Origin: Lampris incognitus
Lineage: Eukaryota > Chordata > Actinopteri > Lampriformes > Lampridae
Assembly (NCBI RefSeq): GCF_029633865.1
Contig: NC_079212.1
Span: forward strand, 102,814,806-102,878,805
Length of the DNA: 64,000 bases
Direction: 5' to 3'
The position numbers and the translations under genes were made by a program. The notes under the pieces are model-generated. The model was given only the letters and a program-made list of their open reading frames with translations, was not told where the DNA came from and did no database searches. Each line of letters opens with the position of its first letter. The stretch's first letter is position 1. This document shows positions 34,285 to 45,174 of this stretch, one piece after another.

Positions 34285-34440
34285 GTACTTCCTGGCGGAA
34301 GTTCACATATGGGTTTCCTGTCAATTACGATTGGATGAAGTAATTAATCAGCTGTGCTGCACACCTGAGATTAATCACTTCATCCAATAGTGTTTCAACA
34401 GGAAACCCATATGTGAGCTTCCACAAGGAAGTACTGGAGC
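34285..34440. mobile_element. Foldback MITE, about 155 bp
   Basis: The left arm (GTACTTCCTGGCGGAAGTTC, CATATGGGTTTCCTGT, ATTGGATGAAGTAATTAATC) pairs with the right arm over about 65 bp, with a short loop around CTGTGCTGCACACC. A related but divergent piece (TAGTGTTTCACAGGAAACC, TTCCTCCAGGAAGTACTGG) is at 44520-44576, so the family also occurs inside the big transposon. Confidence 0.75.
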
Positions 34441-36269
34441 TGAACTACAGTTGTACACCTAGTCTATTCAACTGCACAGATATAAATAACAGTACAAATA
34501 ATTAGTAATGAATTTCAACTGAACAGAGAACTCAATATTAACACCCTCCTGTTAGCGAGTGGTCTATAGGCCACCGATGTCAGGTAGTTATTGGTGTCAG
34601 TCAATCATTTACGGAAGGTGAGTAATGGTGCCAGAGCGCCGTGGTCTCTTGCTTGTTATGTTTACCTGTTGCTGTGTCAGATGTAGGTTATCAAAACCTT
34701 GGTACTCTCAGCCAGTAGCATGGGCATGTCCATCTGTAGACAGGCGTTTGAATACAATGTTGACAGAGGAGTGGGCAGATCCAGCTGCATCACCTTTGGT
34801 ATGTACCTGCAGTAGTGGAAGATCAGTTATGACTTTCGTATTCATCAATAATGTTGCACTTGATATAGGTGTAGTTAATTTTAATGACTTTGTGAACTTA
34901 CATATTTAATAAAATGTATTAGTTGACTCATTGAGTAAATACACTTAGTTACATTTCACTACTAATTATTACCTGTTGGAATGGCCTGGAATGACAGAAA
35001 GGATGGCATTTTTCTTTGGCTTGGACTCTTGCGTTTCACTGTGATGAAGCATCTCAAAAAACATCATGCACTCTTCTTCTGATGGTTTTATATCGGGAAA
35101 AGCAGGGCCTTGAACCTGACAGGGGTCTTCTTTAGGAGTATGACTAAAATTGATGTTGCGGATTTCTGCATATTGGACCTCTTGAACAGACTGCATACTT
35201 GGCTGGGCCCATTCACAGGGTTTCTCGGTGCAAGCCTGCCCACTCCTGATATCAACAGCAGCCAAAACACAATACATCAGAGCTGATGCATGAGAGCATA
35301 CTTTTCCTAAACCTGCCTTGCAGGTACAATGAGCCATCAGCACAGTCCCATCCTCCTGTACTGCAATCCAGGGGTGTGTTGGGGTCACATTAAGGCTTTG
35401 GGAATGCAACACCTACAATTTACAACAAAAGTAAAGCTAGCAAACTACATAGCTGGCTAGATTAAGACAGTTTGAGACTGAAAAATGCATAAACGTTATT
35501 CTGTGCAACTAGCTAGCCATATCAAAATAGCGTTAGCCAAAAAGCTAAACTGTTGTAGCCTATTTTCATTAGCTAGCTAACGTTAGCTAACTAACGTTAG
35601 CTAGCTGGCTACCGCGTTAGCTTCATAGCCTTGTAACAAGACAGTATTGTTGCAAGGCTAGCTAGCTTCATAGATGTGTCCTGTGCACTGATGCTAATAT
35701 GACATTTATCAACAGACTGTCACTTACCATTCCTGTAAAGACGAACAGTCTTTTCGTTTTTACATGATTCATTTTGACGTCCTTTACCCATCCTGCAGTG
35801 AAGTAGCGGTAGGCTTCAGTGCTTTTGAAGGCTTTCAGGGCTTCACCTGAGTATGGCGAGGGATTGTGGACGGGGTACACGTAAACGTCGTGAAACGTAA
35901 AATTAGGAAGATCTATAGCAGACTGAAGTGGGGTTAATTGGTCTTTGGATAGAAGATAAGGATCCAATTCTAAAAACTCGATTTTTGCAGATAACGCTGC
36001 TTCCCCTCCGTGGTTAAGTGAGCGATTCTGGACAGAGCCAGCTTTCAAACTTCCCGGGGACCGCGGTCCTCAAGATGGCGCTCATAGCAACAAAAACCAC
36101 GTGACTGAAACCCATGACTACCAGACGGTGAGACTGAAAAAACCATGGGTAGATGGTAGCTTGTAACTTCATCTAGCAATGTCACAGGTCTCTGTCATAG
36201 ACGTGCTACTCACTGTAAATTGTTTTCTGTGAAGTTCATCGTGGTAAATGCATTTGTTAAAAGAACGGA

Positions 36270-36482
36270 TGTCATGTACCGGTTTGGCATGTAAGGGCAC
36301 CCGTATGTATGTGACGTCACCTGTTGATGTGGGGAGAAGCGCGACGAATATTGTTCGGGCAGTCTTGCAATACGGTGGAATAAAGCAAGCCACGTTAGGC
36401 ATTGTGTAATAACGGTGTGCCTAATCATTTATAATTAATGACACCTAAATAAGCATATAGGTGGGAATAACAGATCAGAACA
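36270..36482 (+). repeat. 5' LTR, 213 bp
   Basis: It starts TGTCATGTACCGG and ends CAGATCAGAACA. By eye it is identical to the 3' LTR at 41148-41360. It contains a CRE-like TGACGTCA and AATAAAG, which would serve as the poly(A) signal in the 3' copy. Confidence 0.93.
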
Positions 36483-36590
36483 ATGGCGACGAGTGATGTA
36501 CCGAGCCTAAGCTAAGTGATGAGCTAAAGTTCGTAACGTTTAGTTAGATCTGAAGTGTAGCTAACGGTTGTAGCTAGCTAGCGCGGCAGC

Positions 36591-37353
36591 ATGGAAAAGA
36601 CAGCATGCGTACCGGCGTTTGATTGCTACTCCGACCCGACGACTTTGGGGCCCTGGTGGACAAGATGGCTAATGTCATTTGAACTGTTTGCTGATGGGAA
36701 AGGTCTGATCATCGATGATAACACCGAGGATGCAGTGAAGCAGCGCCGGAGAGAACTTATTTTGCATCACGCAGGTCCAGACACTCAGGACATCTTTTCA
36801 ACTCTGGACGGCACTGGAGAGGTGACTATTTTTGATGCCGCTGTTGCAGCTTTGAACAGATATTTCGTGCCTCAAGTAAATGCTACATTCGCCCGCCAGA
36901 CATTTCAGAAAATCTCTCAGAATCAGGGGGAGACAGTACAACAATTCGCTACACGCTTGAGACGTGCGGCAAAAGACTGCGGTTTCGGTGGAGACAGACG
37001 ATCAGATTAGAGATGCAATTGTAAGCAAATGCACGTCAAGTTATATTCGCCGTACACTCCTCGAGGAGCGTGGTTTGGTGCTTGCTCGCGCTCTCGAGCT
37101 GGCGGCACAGTGTGAGCAAATTGAAGAACAAATGGCGGAGATGTCTGTGAGGGAGGGGAAAGCAGAGGCGACTGTGAGTCGTGTCTCACAGAAAGGAGGG
37201 AAATATCAGAAGAGAGGACAAGGGAGACCGGGCGCGGATAGAGGAAAAACGGACAAAATGGACAAAACGTGTTTTAGATGTGGACATTCAGACCACTTTG
37301 GGAAAGACCCCAATTGTCCCGCGCGCGGCCAAACGTCGCAAATGCAATGGTAG
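36591..37353 (+). pseudogene. gag-like gene, frameshifted
   Basis: The capsid-like part starts with ATG at 36591 and has WWTRWLMSFELFADGKG and TFARQTFQKISQNQGETVQQ. A frame change near 36995 (about two bases missing against the expected reading) leads into ALELAAQCEQIEEQMAEMSV and one zinc knuckle, CFRCGHSDHFGKDPNC. A second knuckle-like C-x-H-x-C continues in another frame after 37345. Retroelement gag proteins package the RNA; this one is disrupted. Confidence 0.85.
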
Positions 37354-40300
37354 AGACCATTTCGCAAAGCAATGCAAAACAAAAGGTGCAACAGGAAAGG
37401 AAAAAGTGCATAAAATAGAGATAGAAGAACATGATTATGCCTTTGTATTGAGTAATACAAACAAGTCAGATAGGCTCAACATAAATGTGGGAGGAGTTAG
37501 CTTGAAGATGCTTGTCGACTCCGGGGCTACTTGCAATGTGATAGACGAAATTAAAGGGGCGTTCACATGCAAAGTAAAAATAGGAGAACGCTGTGAACAA
37601 GCAGAATTCATAGTAATCAGAGGTGATGGAGAACCACTACTAGGAAAAGAGTTGGCCATGAAACTAGGTGTACTGAAAATAGGTGCCAACATATCAGCCG
37701 TCAGAGACATGAACCAATCACTTCAACAGCAGTACCCGACTGTATTTCAGGGGGTAGGGAAGCTGAAAACAAAACAGATAAAGCTACACATAGACCCATA
37801 GGTGACACCAGTAGCACAGCCACTCAGGCGTATACCCTTCAACCTACGGGCGCCTGTGGAGGCCAAGATAAAAGAGCTCCTAGATCTAGACATAATAGAA
37901 CCGGTCGATGGACCAACACCATGGGTAAATCCAGTGGTCATCGTGCCCAAGGCAAACTCAGAAATAAGACTGTGTTTAGACATGCGACAGGCAAACCTTG
38001 CCATCATCAGAGAGAGATATCCAATACCCACTGTGGATGGGCTACTACAAGGGATGAATGGATCGGTGGTGTTTAGTAAACTGGACTTAAAGTGGGGCTA
38101 CCACCAACTTGAAATGACCCCAGAATCACGCGGAATCACCACATTCGCCATCCACAACAGAGTCTACAGATACAAGAGACTCATCTTTGGCGTGTCTTCC
38201 GCCAGCGAACAGTACCAGCATGAAATCGCCGCTGCACTGGCTGGTATAGAAGGTGTGGAGAACATCTCAGATGATGTCATAGTCCACGCTAAGGATGAGG
38301 AGACACATAACGAGCGACTACACACAGTCATGAGGAGACTGGAGGAGTGCGGACTGACGCTAAACCCTGCCAAGTGTCAGTTCAACATGGATCGACTGAT
38401 TTTCATGGGAATCCTGCTGTCTGAAAAAGGAATCGGTCCTACAGAGGAGAGAGTGAGAGCCATGAGCGAGGCGAGAGAGCCGGAAAACGCATCGGAGGTG
38501 AGAAGCTTCCTCGGGCTCGTAAGTTACAGCAGCAGATTCATTCCACAGTTTGCAACAGTGTCAGAGCCGCTGCGACGCCTGACAAGAAAAGACACTCCGT
38601 TTGAATTCGGTCCAGAACAGAAACAAGCGTTTGAGGCGCTGAAAGAGGGCTTAGCCAAAGCAGGGACACTAGCCTACTTTAACAAAGATGCACCGACCAA
38701 AATCATTGCAGATGCTAGTCCAGTGGGATTAGGAGCAGTGTTAGTACAGACCCAGAATGGAGAAAATGTTCCCATTTGTTATGTCAGTCGTGGTCTAACC
38801 GACTGTGAACACAGGTATTCTCAGACAGAGAAAGGCCTTAGGTCTGGTATTGGCATGTGAAAGGTTACACCCATACATCTATGGTAGACGATTTGACTTG
38901 GTTACAGACCACAAACCTCTTGAATCTATCTACAGCCCACGCTCGAAACCATGCGCTCGTATAGAGTGATGGGTCCTAAGGTTACAGCCTTATGATTTTA
39001 AAGTAGTACATATCTCGGGCAAAAAGAACATAGCAGACCCACTATCATGTCTGCTGGGGAACAGCTCATTGAAACAGAAACATGCACACGGATCCGACGA
39101 GTACGTGAGATTCGTTGCAGTGAGTGCCACACCCAGAGCATTGACAACCCGCGAGGTGGAGGAGGCATCAGCCCACGACGAGGAGCTGATCGAGGTGCGT
39201 AAAGCTATTGAGAGTGGACACTTTGAGAAGTGCGCAGCATATGCTGCGGTGGCTAGTGAGTTATGTGTAATAGGACAGTTGGTTCTACGTGGAACGCGTA
39301 TTGTGCTGCCACAAGTACTGCGGGCAACGCACTCTCTCACTAGCACACGAAGGACACTTAGGAATTGTCGGAACTAAACAGCACCTCAGGAGCAAAGTCT
39401 GGCGGCCAACAATGGACAGAGCAGCCGAGAGACATTGTAGGTCATGCCACGGATGCCAAGTTGTTGCTCGGCCAGACGCACCGGAACCGTTAAGACCAAC
39501 AGAGTTACCAGAGGGGCCCTGGCAAGATATTGCCATTGACTTACTCGGACCCCTGCCGACAGGTGACTCGATTCTGGTTGGTAGTTGATTACTACAGCCG
39601 CTACTATGAGTATGTCGTGTTCAAGTCCACAACCACGTCAAAAGTGATAAACAGTATAGAGACAATCTTCAGTCGACATGGACTTCCCGTCACACTGAAG
39701 TCGGACCAGGGTCCTCAGTTCAAATCAGAGGAGTTCAGTGAGTACTGTGACACCAACGGAATCAAGCATGTGAAAACAACGCCACGATGGGCGCAGGCGA
39801 ACGGCGAGGTAGAACGTCAAAATGCCTCGCTGATGAAGAGGATTCGCATCGCTGTTTCAGATGGACTCAATTGGAAGTGAGAACTTAGAAAGTATGTGAC
39901 AATATACCGGAGCATCGATCACGCGACCACAGGGAAGAGTCCCGCGGAGTTGCTCTTCAAAAGAAAGATGAGGGGGAAGCTGCTAAGCATCACAGCAGCA
40001 CACGCTGATCTGGAGGTAAGAGACAGAGATGCAGAACAGAAAGGACAATCAAAGATCTATGCAGACGAACGGCGTCACGCCAGGTACTCGGATGTCAATG
40101 TCGGGTGACACGGTCCTGGTGAGACAAGAAAGGACTGATAAACTGACAACACTATTCAACACAACGCCACACAAGGTGGTGAGCAAATCAGGAAACCAAG
40201 TTGTCGTCGAATCTCCAACCGGAGCCAGATACACCCGGAACACAACATTCGTGAAGCGATACACCAGTACTCAGGGGACACCTGCCGGAGCAGAAGCATC

Positions 40301-40448
40301 ACAGGATGCCGAGGACTGCACATCAAACAGAGAGACACTGGGTGCTCAAAACGCAGAGTGGAGCAACACCAGCAATCACACCCCGGGGGCAGACAGGCCT
40401 CCAAGAAAGAGACGCTTGCCATCGAGGCTGGCAGATGATTTGACATAA
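37354..40448 (+). pseudogene. pol-like gene: protease, RT, RNase H, integrase, broken
   Basis: Protease: LKMLVDSGATCNVID (active-site D-S-G). A TAG at 37799-37801 separates it from the reverse transcriptase: PWVNPVVIVPKANSEIRLCL, VFSKLDLKWGYHQLEM (Asp) and VENISDDVIVHAKD, where Ser-Asp-Asp replaces the usual Leu/Val-Asp-Asp. RNase H: KIIADASPVGLGAVLVQ, then a frameshift near 38840. Integrase: zinc-binding CRSCHGCQVVARPDAP; core VVDYYSRYYEYVVF, LKSDQGPQFKSEEF and WAQANGEVERQNASLMKRI (D, D, E). The C-terminal domain follows a further stop at about 39878. Six or more breaks make it non-functional. Confidence 0.9.
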
Positions 40449-40672
40449 GACTGGAGAAATGTAAAAAAAAAAACTAAAAAAAACTTGGTTCAAGTTCAGT
40501 GACGATTGTTGTTTGATGATGCAAATGTGAAATTAACATGTTAAAAGGTCTTATATGTTTACAGACTGTTCATAAGTGAATATGTGTTAATGGAGAATTA
40601 ATACATGGTTCTAATTAAGGTGAAAGCATACAGAATATGTGGTATGTGTTTTGGTTAGGAATGTTTTGATAC

Positions 40673-41063
40673 GGTCCGCGGTGGTGTAGCGGTCTAAGCA
40701 TCGGCTCTGTGTCGATGCAGTTGCCCACTGGGGACTGGGGTTCGCGCCCCGGTCTCGTCAGATCCGACTATGGCCGGACTCGACGAAGCAGCGATCATTG
40801 GCAACGCTGTCTTCGGGAGGGGGGCGGAGTTGGCTTGTGTTCGTCACGTGAATGCGTCTCTGTGTGTGTCGGAAAAACAGTGGTTCGGCTTGGAGTCGCC
40901 TTGTCACGAAAGTGGCGAGGCGGTCTCCTTCGTGACTGCCGGCCGGAGAGATGCAGTTGGCGAACGCATACAGTGCGAGGGTGGGTGTTTGAATTAAAAT
41001 AGGGATCGATTGGCCACTAAATTGGGAGAAAAAGGGAAAAATCAGAAATAAATTTATAAAAAA
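40673..41063 (+). repeat. tRNA-derived SINE of a second family, 16-bp TSD
   Basis: The head GGTGGTGTAGCGGTCTAAGC and GGGGTTCGCGCCCCGGTCTC gives A and B boxes. The body is unlike the other SINEs here (GACTCGACGAAGCAGCGATC), but the tail GGCCACTAAATTGGGAGAAA is similar. AGGAATGTTTTGATAC flanks it at 40657-40672 and 41064-41079. It is inserted in the 3' non-coding part of the Gypsy-like element. Confidence 0.9.
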
Positions 41064-41147
41064 AGGAATGTTTTGATACTGTCATTATATGGGTTCATAT
41101 TTTTTAATTGAAAATAACCTGAAGTTTATTTCCCAGAAAAGGACGGA

Positions 41148-41360
41148 TGTCATGTACCGGTTTGGCATGTAAGGGCACCCGTATGTATGTGACGTCACCT
41201 GTTGATGTGGGGAGAAGCGCGACGAATATTGTTCGGGCAGTCTTGCAATACGGTGGAATAAAGCAAGCCACGTTAGGCATTGTGTAATAACGGTGTGCCT
41301 AATCATTTATAATTAATGACACCTAAATAAGCATATAGGTGGGAATAACAGATCAGAACA
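41148..41360 (+). repeat. 3' LTR, 213 bp
   Basis: Same length as the 5' LTR and, as read by eye, the same sequence. The Penelope-like insertion begins 25 bp downstream. Confidence 0.93.
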
Positions 41361-41438
41361 AAGTTTCTGGTTGAATCTGATTCAGTCCAAAGGAGTTGAA
41401 TCGAGTGCAACTGGACTTGGTATATATCCGTGAAGACG

Positions 41439-41468
41439 TTTCGCCTCTCATCCAAGAGGCTTCCTCAG
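41439..41468 (-). ncRNA. Hammerhead-ribozyme-like core in Penelope 3' end
   Basis: On the minus strand CTGAGGA is followed by a perfect 6-bp stem (GCCTCT / AGAGGC, loop TGGATG) and GAAA. This matches the conserved CUGANGA - stem II - GAAA core. Penelope elements are known to carry hammerhead motifs. A GTC triplet lies downstream, but I could not pair stems I and III convincingly, so activity is uncertain. An identical core is at 57672-57701. Confidence 0.45.
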
Positions 41469-41734
41469 TTCGTGCCTTTCTGACTAGACCAAGCTAGTCT
41501 GACTGGCTGGTGATGAGACTCAGAATTTATCCTCTAGGAGTCGTTGTCAGAGCTTATTGATATGCGTGGCTCTTTGTGATCCGATGTTTACCAACGCCCG
41601 TCGCTAACAGAGCCATAGATATGAGTGGCTCTTTTGTGTACCGATGTCCAGCCGCGCCCGTCGTTATCGGAGCTATTGATATTCATTTGTTTAGCAGCGA
41701 CGGTCGTTGGGGGTGTTAGGTTCGACTTCATTAT

Positions 41735-42575
41735 TCAGTGGTCATGAGAGTGGTTGGAGCCGTTAGTGACCGACTGTTGTTCTTGGAGGCTAGGCTTCTT
41801 TAGTCTCCTGGGTAGAGATGAAAGGACGGCATTGTAAGTGGGAGATAGGTGGTGTCGCAGACCTCCTCCTCTGTTGAGGGATGGTTTTTCCAGTTTCGCA
41901 TAGATGGCTTCCTTCACCCCTCTTTTAAACCATCTATCTTCTCTGTCCAAAATATGTACGTTGCTGTCCTCGAAGGAGTGTGTCTTCTCCTTTAGGTGTG
42001 GATAGACTGCTGAGTCTTGTCCTGAGGAGTTTGGCCTTCTGTGTTGGGCCATCCGTTTGTGTAGTGGTTGTTTGGTTTCTCCTATGTATAGGTCAGTGTA
42101 ATCCTCATTGCATTGTACAGCATACACCAGATTGCTTTTTTGGGTGTGTGGTACACGGTCTTTGAGATGAACCAGTCTTTGTTGGAGTGTGTTGCTGGGT
42201 TTGAAGTATACCGGGATGCGGCGTTTGTTGAAAATTCTCCCGAGTTTCTCGGAGACCCCAGAAACATACGGGATGACTGTGCTCTTCCTTCTGTTCCTTT
42301 TCTCCTCCTCGCTCACCTGGTTGGTCTTTTTGGAACGTGTTGCAGTTTTCACAAAGGTCCAACTGGGGTAGCCGCAGGTTTTTAAAGCTCCCCTTAGGTG
42401 TTTGTGTTCTTCTCGTTGGGCCTGAGTGCTGCTGGGCACATTGTCAGCTCTGTGTTGCAAAGTTCTGATGACGCTCAGTTTGTGTTCCAGAGGGCGGTGT
42501 GAGTCGAAAAGTAGATATTGGTCTGCGTGTGTAGGTTTCCTGTAAACCCCCATGTGGAGGCCCCTGTCTTCCCCA
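41735..42575 (-). pseudogene. Penelope-like ORF, GIY-YIG half (minus copy)
   Basis: The 3' part of the minus-strand Penelope ORF. It begins inside the reverse transcriptase thumb (MGVYRKPTHADQYLLFDSHR) and ends with the GIY-YIG endonuclease region: LVYAVQCNEDYTDLYIGETK, then QPLHKRMAQHRRPNSSGQDS and REDRWFKRGVKEAIYAKLEK. It is open for 272 codons to the stop at 41735. Its upstream half is 13.3 kb away at 55901-56345, separated by the DNA transposon. The product would be a reverse transcriptase that makes its own nick. The split makes it non-functional. Confidence 0.9.
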
Positions 42576-42719
42576 CACTGTAAACCCGAACAAGTTCCCA
42601 GAACTCAAAAAATGACAATCAGTTGCCTTATTTTTTAAGTTTATAAACTTAAAAGTCAAATGTTTCCAGAACTTAAACGTTTAGATTACCAGGGACTTAT
42701 ACATTTTGATCAATGTTAA

Positions 42720-43440
42720 AGTGATCATAAAGTCAACTCAAATATGTGTAGTTACTCTGACTTAGGTCCCTTTCACACTTGAAAGTCCAAACCAAGGTCT
42801 GAACCAGAGTCTGGTTCTGGTGCTTTCACATCTGTTATTTTATAGTCATTAGGTTCAGGACTTTTGCTTTCATACCAGCGGACCTTGACTTGAACTTTTG
42901 GCTCGTTGTTGCCGCCAGGTGCGCTCGTTGTTGCCAGGCGCGCTCGCTGTTGCTAGGTGTTACTGTTTGTTTTATCACTTCCTATGATTGATCCGAAAGT
43001 CCGAACCTTTGATTTCACGTTAGACATTCATGAACCTTGGTCTGAACCGAGACTACCTCCTGAGCTTGGACCAAAGACCGAGTCTTTGATCCCTGTACCC
43101 TGGTCCAAGAGGTTTCACACCTGGCAATCTGGTTCGGACTTTTCTGGAAAGTCTGAAAGTCCGGACTAAACAACATTAGTGTGAAAGGGCCCTTAAACAT
43201 CCTCAGTTAAAGCAAATCAAATATTTGCAGTTACTCTGTCTTTAACATTTTCAGTTAATGCAACTCAAATATTTGCAGTTAGTGTGGCTTAGTATTTTCA
43301 TTCACTGCTACTCAAATATTTGCAGTTACTCTGGCTTTAACATTTTCAGTTAATGCAACTCCAATATTTGCAGTTACTATGACAAACTATAAGTTCCCAG
43401 AACTCAAAAAATTTGTTGCAACTGATTACGTCAAAATTTG
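42720..43440. repeat. Subterminal repeats of the CMC-like transposon
   Basis: A unit of about 50 bp built on CAACTCAAATATTTGCAGTT, ACTCTGGCTTTAACATTTTC and AGTTAATG occurs at about 42733, 43213, 43262, 43310 and 43358. The first is separated from the others by a MITE insertion. Subterminal arrays in CACTA elements are binding sites for the element's own proteins. Confidence 0.8.
42765..43192. mobile_element. PIF/Harbinger-type MITE, 428 bp, TTA target
   Basis: The ends are GGTCCCTTTCACACTTGAAA and, on the other strand, GGGCCCTTTCACACTAATG. TTA flanks it at 42762-42764 and 43193-43195. Internal blocks of related sequence (AAAGTCCGAACC, GGTCTGAACC) are themselves in inverted arrangement. There is no coding capacity. 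Confidence 0.82.
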
Positions 43441-43586
43441 AGTTCTGAAAACTCGTTCAGATAAAAAAAACGGCACACCACATTATTTTGTAAACCAAGC
43501 TTATTTATTAAGCATAACGGTTTTTTTTAAAACAATAACATTCATAACATTCATGATAACAGATTGGCAATTTCAAGATCTATGGG

Positions 43587-44400
43587 GTCTGTCACATTTT
43601 ACTATAATCTATAAAATTGGATGTTAAACTAAAATTTGGTGACTGCCGGGTCCAGTGCTACGTCACCAAAGTAGGCGGGACTGCTGTGCTCTATTGGACT
43701 CATTTTCAAGGAAGTAAGAGCCATCTGAGCATGACACACACTGACCAGATGCAGTATTTGGTTCAGTAATAAAAATAATAACATCAAAACAATAAAGTTG
43801 AATAACTGGAGACATGTAGGATAGCCTGCATCTTCAGAAATAAGGAAGACACATTCATTTTCTTAGAAGATCGGTGTCACACTTATCTTCCCCACACTGG
43901 ATGCAGCATTTATCAGCAAGATGATCAGTCTGAATGGACTAAGCTCTTTCAGCTACTACAATGTAAGTTTGTATAATGCCCAATTAAAAGAAAAGTCTCA
44001 GTATGTTTTTACATCATCATGTCATTCTTTAGAGTCTGCAGCCTTGGCGACAGTTTACCATCTTGTAGACCAAGTAAAATCTTCTGAATAAATTCAAAAG
44101 GGTTTGTCAGTCCTTTGGGATAACTGAGGTGCAAAGCATAAATGAAACCAAACATTACTACAAAGGCATCACCAAACCTCGGAAGGCTCATCACAGTCTC
44201 GCTTTCAATGACGACTGATACTTTGTCAGGCTGGTAGTGTACGGGACTTGTCTCACTGTCCGTGATGACCGAAAGGAGGGCCACTGGAACATCGCCAATC
44301 TCTGGCCCATCAGGTGACGTAGCACTGGACCCGGCCGTCACCAAAATTTAGTTTAACATCCAATTTTATTGGTTATAGTAAAATGTGACAAACCCCACAT
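43587..44400. repeat. Inverted-repeat-bounded patchwork with transposase pieces
   Basis: Arms of about 80 bp (GTCACATTTTACTATAA, AAAATTGGATGTTAAACTAA, CCGGGTCCAGTGCTACGTC) lie at about 43590-43670 and, inverted, at about 44320-44395. Between them, 43683-43760 matches 48545-48622 and 43822-43905 matches 48968-49066 of the transposase gene, with about 350 bp of coding sequence missing between the two pieces. The rest holds the last exon of the SAMD3-like gene. It looks like a rearranged deletion copy of the element. Confidence 0.7.
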
Positions 44401-44862
44401 TAGATTTTTGTGTTAACTCTGTCTAAACAAAGAAAATAATGTTTTCAGCTCATAAACACCCTTTTTTCTGACTACCGGGTCCCGTTGTACGTCACCAAAG
44501 TAGGCGGGACTGCGGAGCTCTATAGTGTTTCACAGGAAACCAATGTGTACGCTTCCTCCAGGAAGTACTGGAACTGGACTAGAAAGCTCATTTAAATAAT
44601 TCAGCCTTTCTAAATGCAAGACGATCTATTCACCCGTTCATCGTGGACTTTAAAAATCCCAGCAAGAGCCTCTGAGGTCTTCCCCGTTTTGGACGCCTTC
44701 TGTCTGAATAATGTCATAAGTCGAGGAAGATGTCGGTCAAGCTCTGTGTAGAATGTGTTGGGGAGGTTCTGGTTGGGGATCCTTTGGAACTCCGCATACA
44801 CTTACATTTCAAAACAGATGAATAAGAACTAAACTTTCACTTCAAATCACGCAAAATGTTCC

Positions 44863-45174
44863 ATATTGTAGCGGCTGAAGGAAGAGCCACATAAGATGTG
44901 CGCACGGACACACAGACTTATAGGACTATTGTGTGTGTGGTTCGTCTTTCACCAGTTAGAGGCGCCATTGTCAAAGCAGGAAGTTAGTGCAGTGTTGGCG
45001 TGGTTATCGGTGAGTTGTGTAGCTTGTCAACTCATCGATAACCACACCAACACTGCACAACTTCCTGCTTTGACAACGGCACCTCCAACTGGCGCGAGAC
45101 AAACACAACAGTCTCATAAGTCTGTCTCCATGCGCACACGTCTTATGCGGCTCTTCCTTCAGCTGCTACAATAT
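44863..45174. mobile_element. Palindromic MITE, arms ~148 bp
   Basis: The left arm (ATATTGTAGCGGCTGAAGGA, AGCCACATAAGATGTGCGCA, CAAAGCAGGAAGTTAGTGCA) pairs with the right arm nearly to the centre (TGTAGCTTGTC). It lies in an intron of the SAMD3-like gene. There is no coding capacity. Confidence 0.82.

Larger units (their letters stand above)
33461..36048 (-). pseudogene. SWIM zinc finger / YqaJ-nuclease gene, broken
   Basis: Exon A, 35728-36048: ATG, MKAGSVQNRSLNHGG, then DVYVYPVHNPSPYSGEALKA and AYRYFTAGWVKDVK, ending at a GTAAGT donor. Exon B, 34973-35412: HPWIAVQEDGTVLMAHCTCK followed by AGLGKVCSHASALMYCV, a SWIM zinc finger (CxC...CxH), ending ILSVIPGHSN. Exon C, 33789-33967: SRLWFDQRAGRVTASVFQ and LIKRICYPRSSQFSTEATR, the start of a YqaJ-type (lambda-exonuclease fold) domain. 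Exon D, 33461-33536: RARQTYKTMMQDHHEDFE, but its second codon is TAG where Trp or Tyr is expected. Exons B and C do not match in phase and an expected exon between them is not seen; two foldback MITEs lie there. The catalytic exons of the nuclease are absent, and the RTE insertion begins 50 bp past exon D. Such proteins are multi-copy in fish and may be transposon-derived. Function unknown. Confidence 0.72.
36270..41360 (+). mobile_element. Ty3/Gypsy-like LTR retrotransposon, 5.1 kb
   Basis: Two LTRs bound a gag-protease-reverse transcriptase-RNase H-integrase interior, the Ty3/Gypsy order. TGGCGACGAG directly after the 5' LTR is the likely primer binding site. Upstream of the 3' LTR a purine-rich CAGAAAAGGACGGA may be the polypurine tract. 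No 5-bp target duplication is found: ACGGA precedes the 5' LTR and AAGTT follows the 3' LTR. A SINE inserted near the 3' end. The interior is broken by several frameshifts and stops, so the copy cannot move on its own. Confidence 0.92.

Noticed and set aside
36265-36269. ACGGA as target duplication of the Gypsy-like element
   Set aside because: The same five bases precede the 3' LTR, not follow it, so they are not a duplication.
42957-43200. Short frames on both strands within 42957-43200
   Set aside because: They lie within a Harbinger-type MITE with inverted internal repeats; no coding support.
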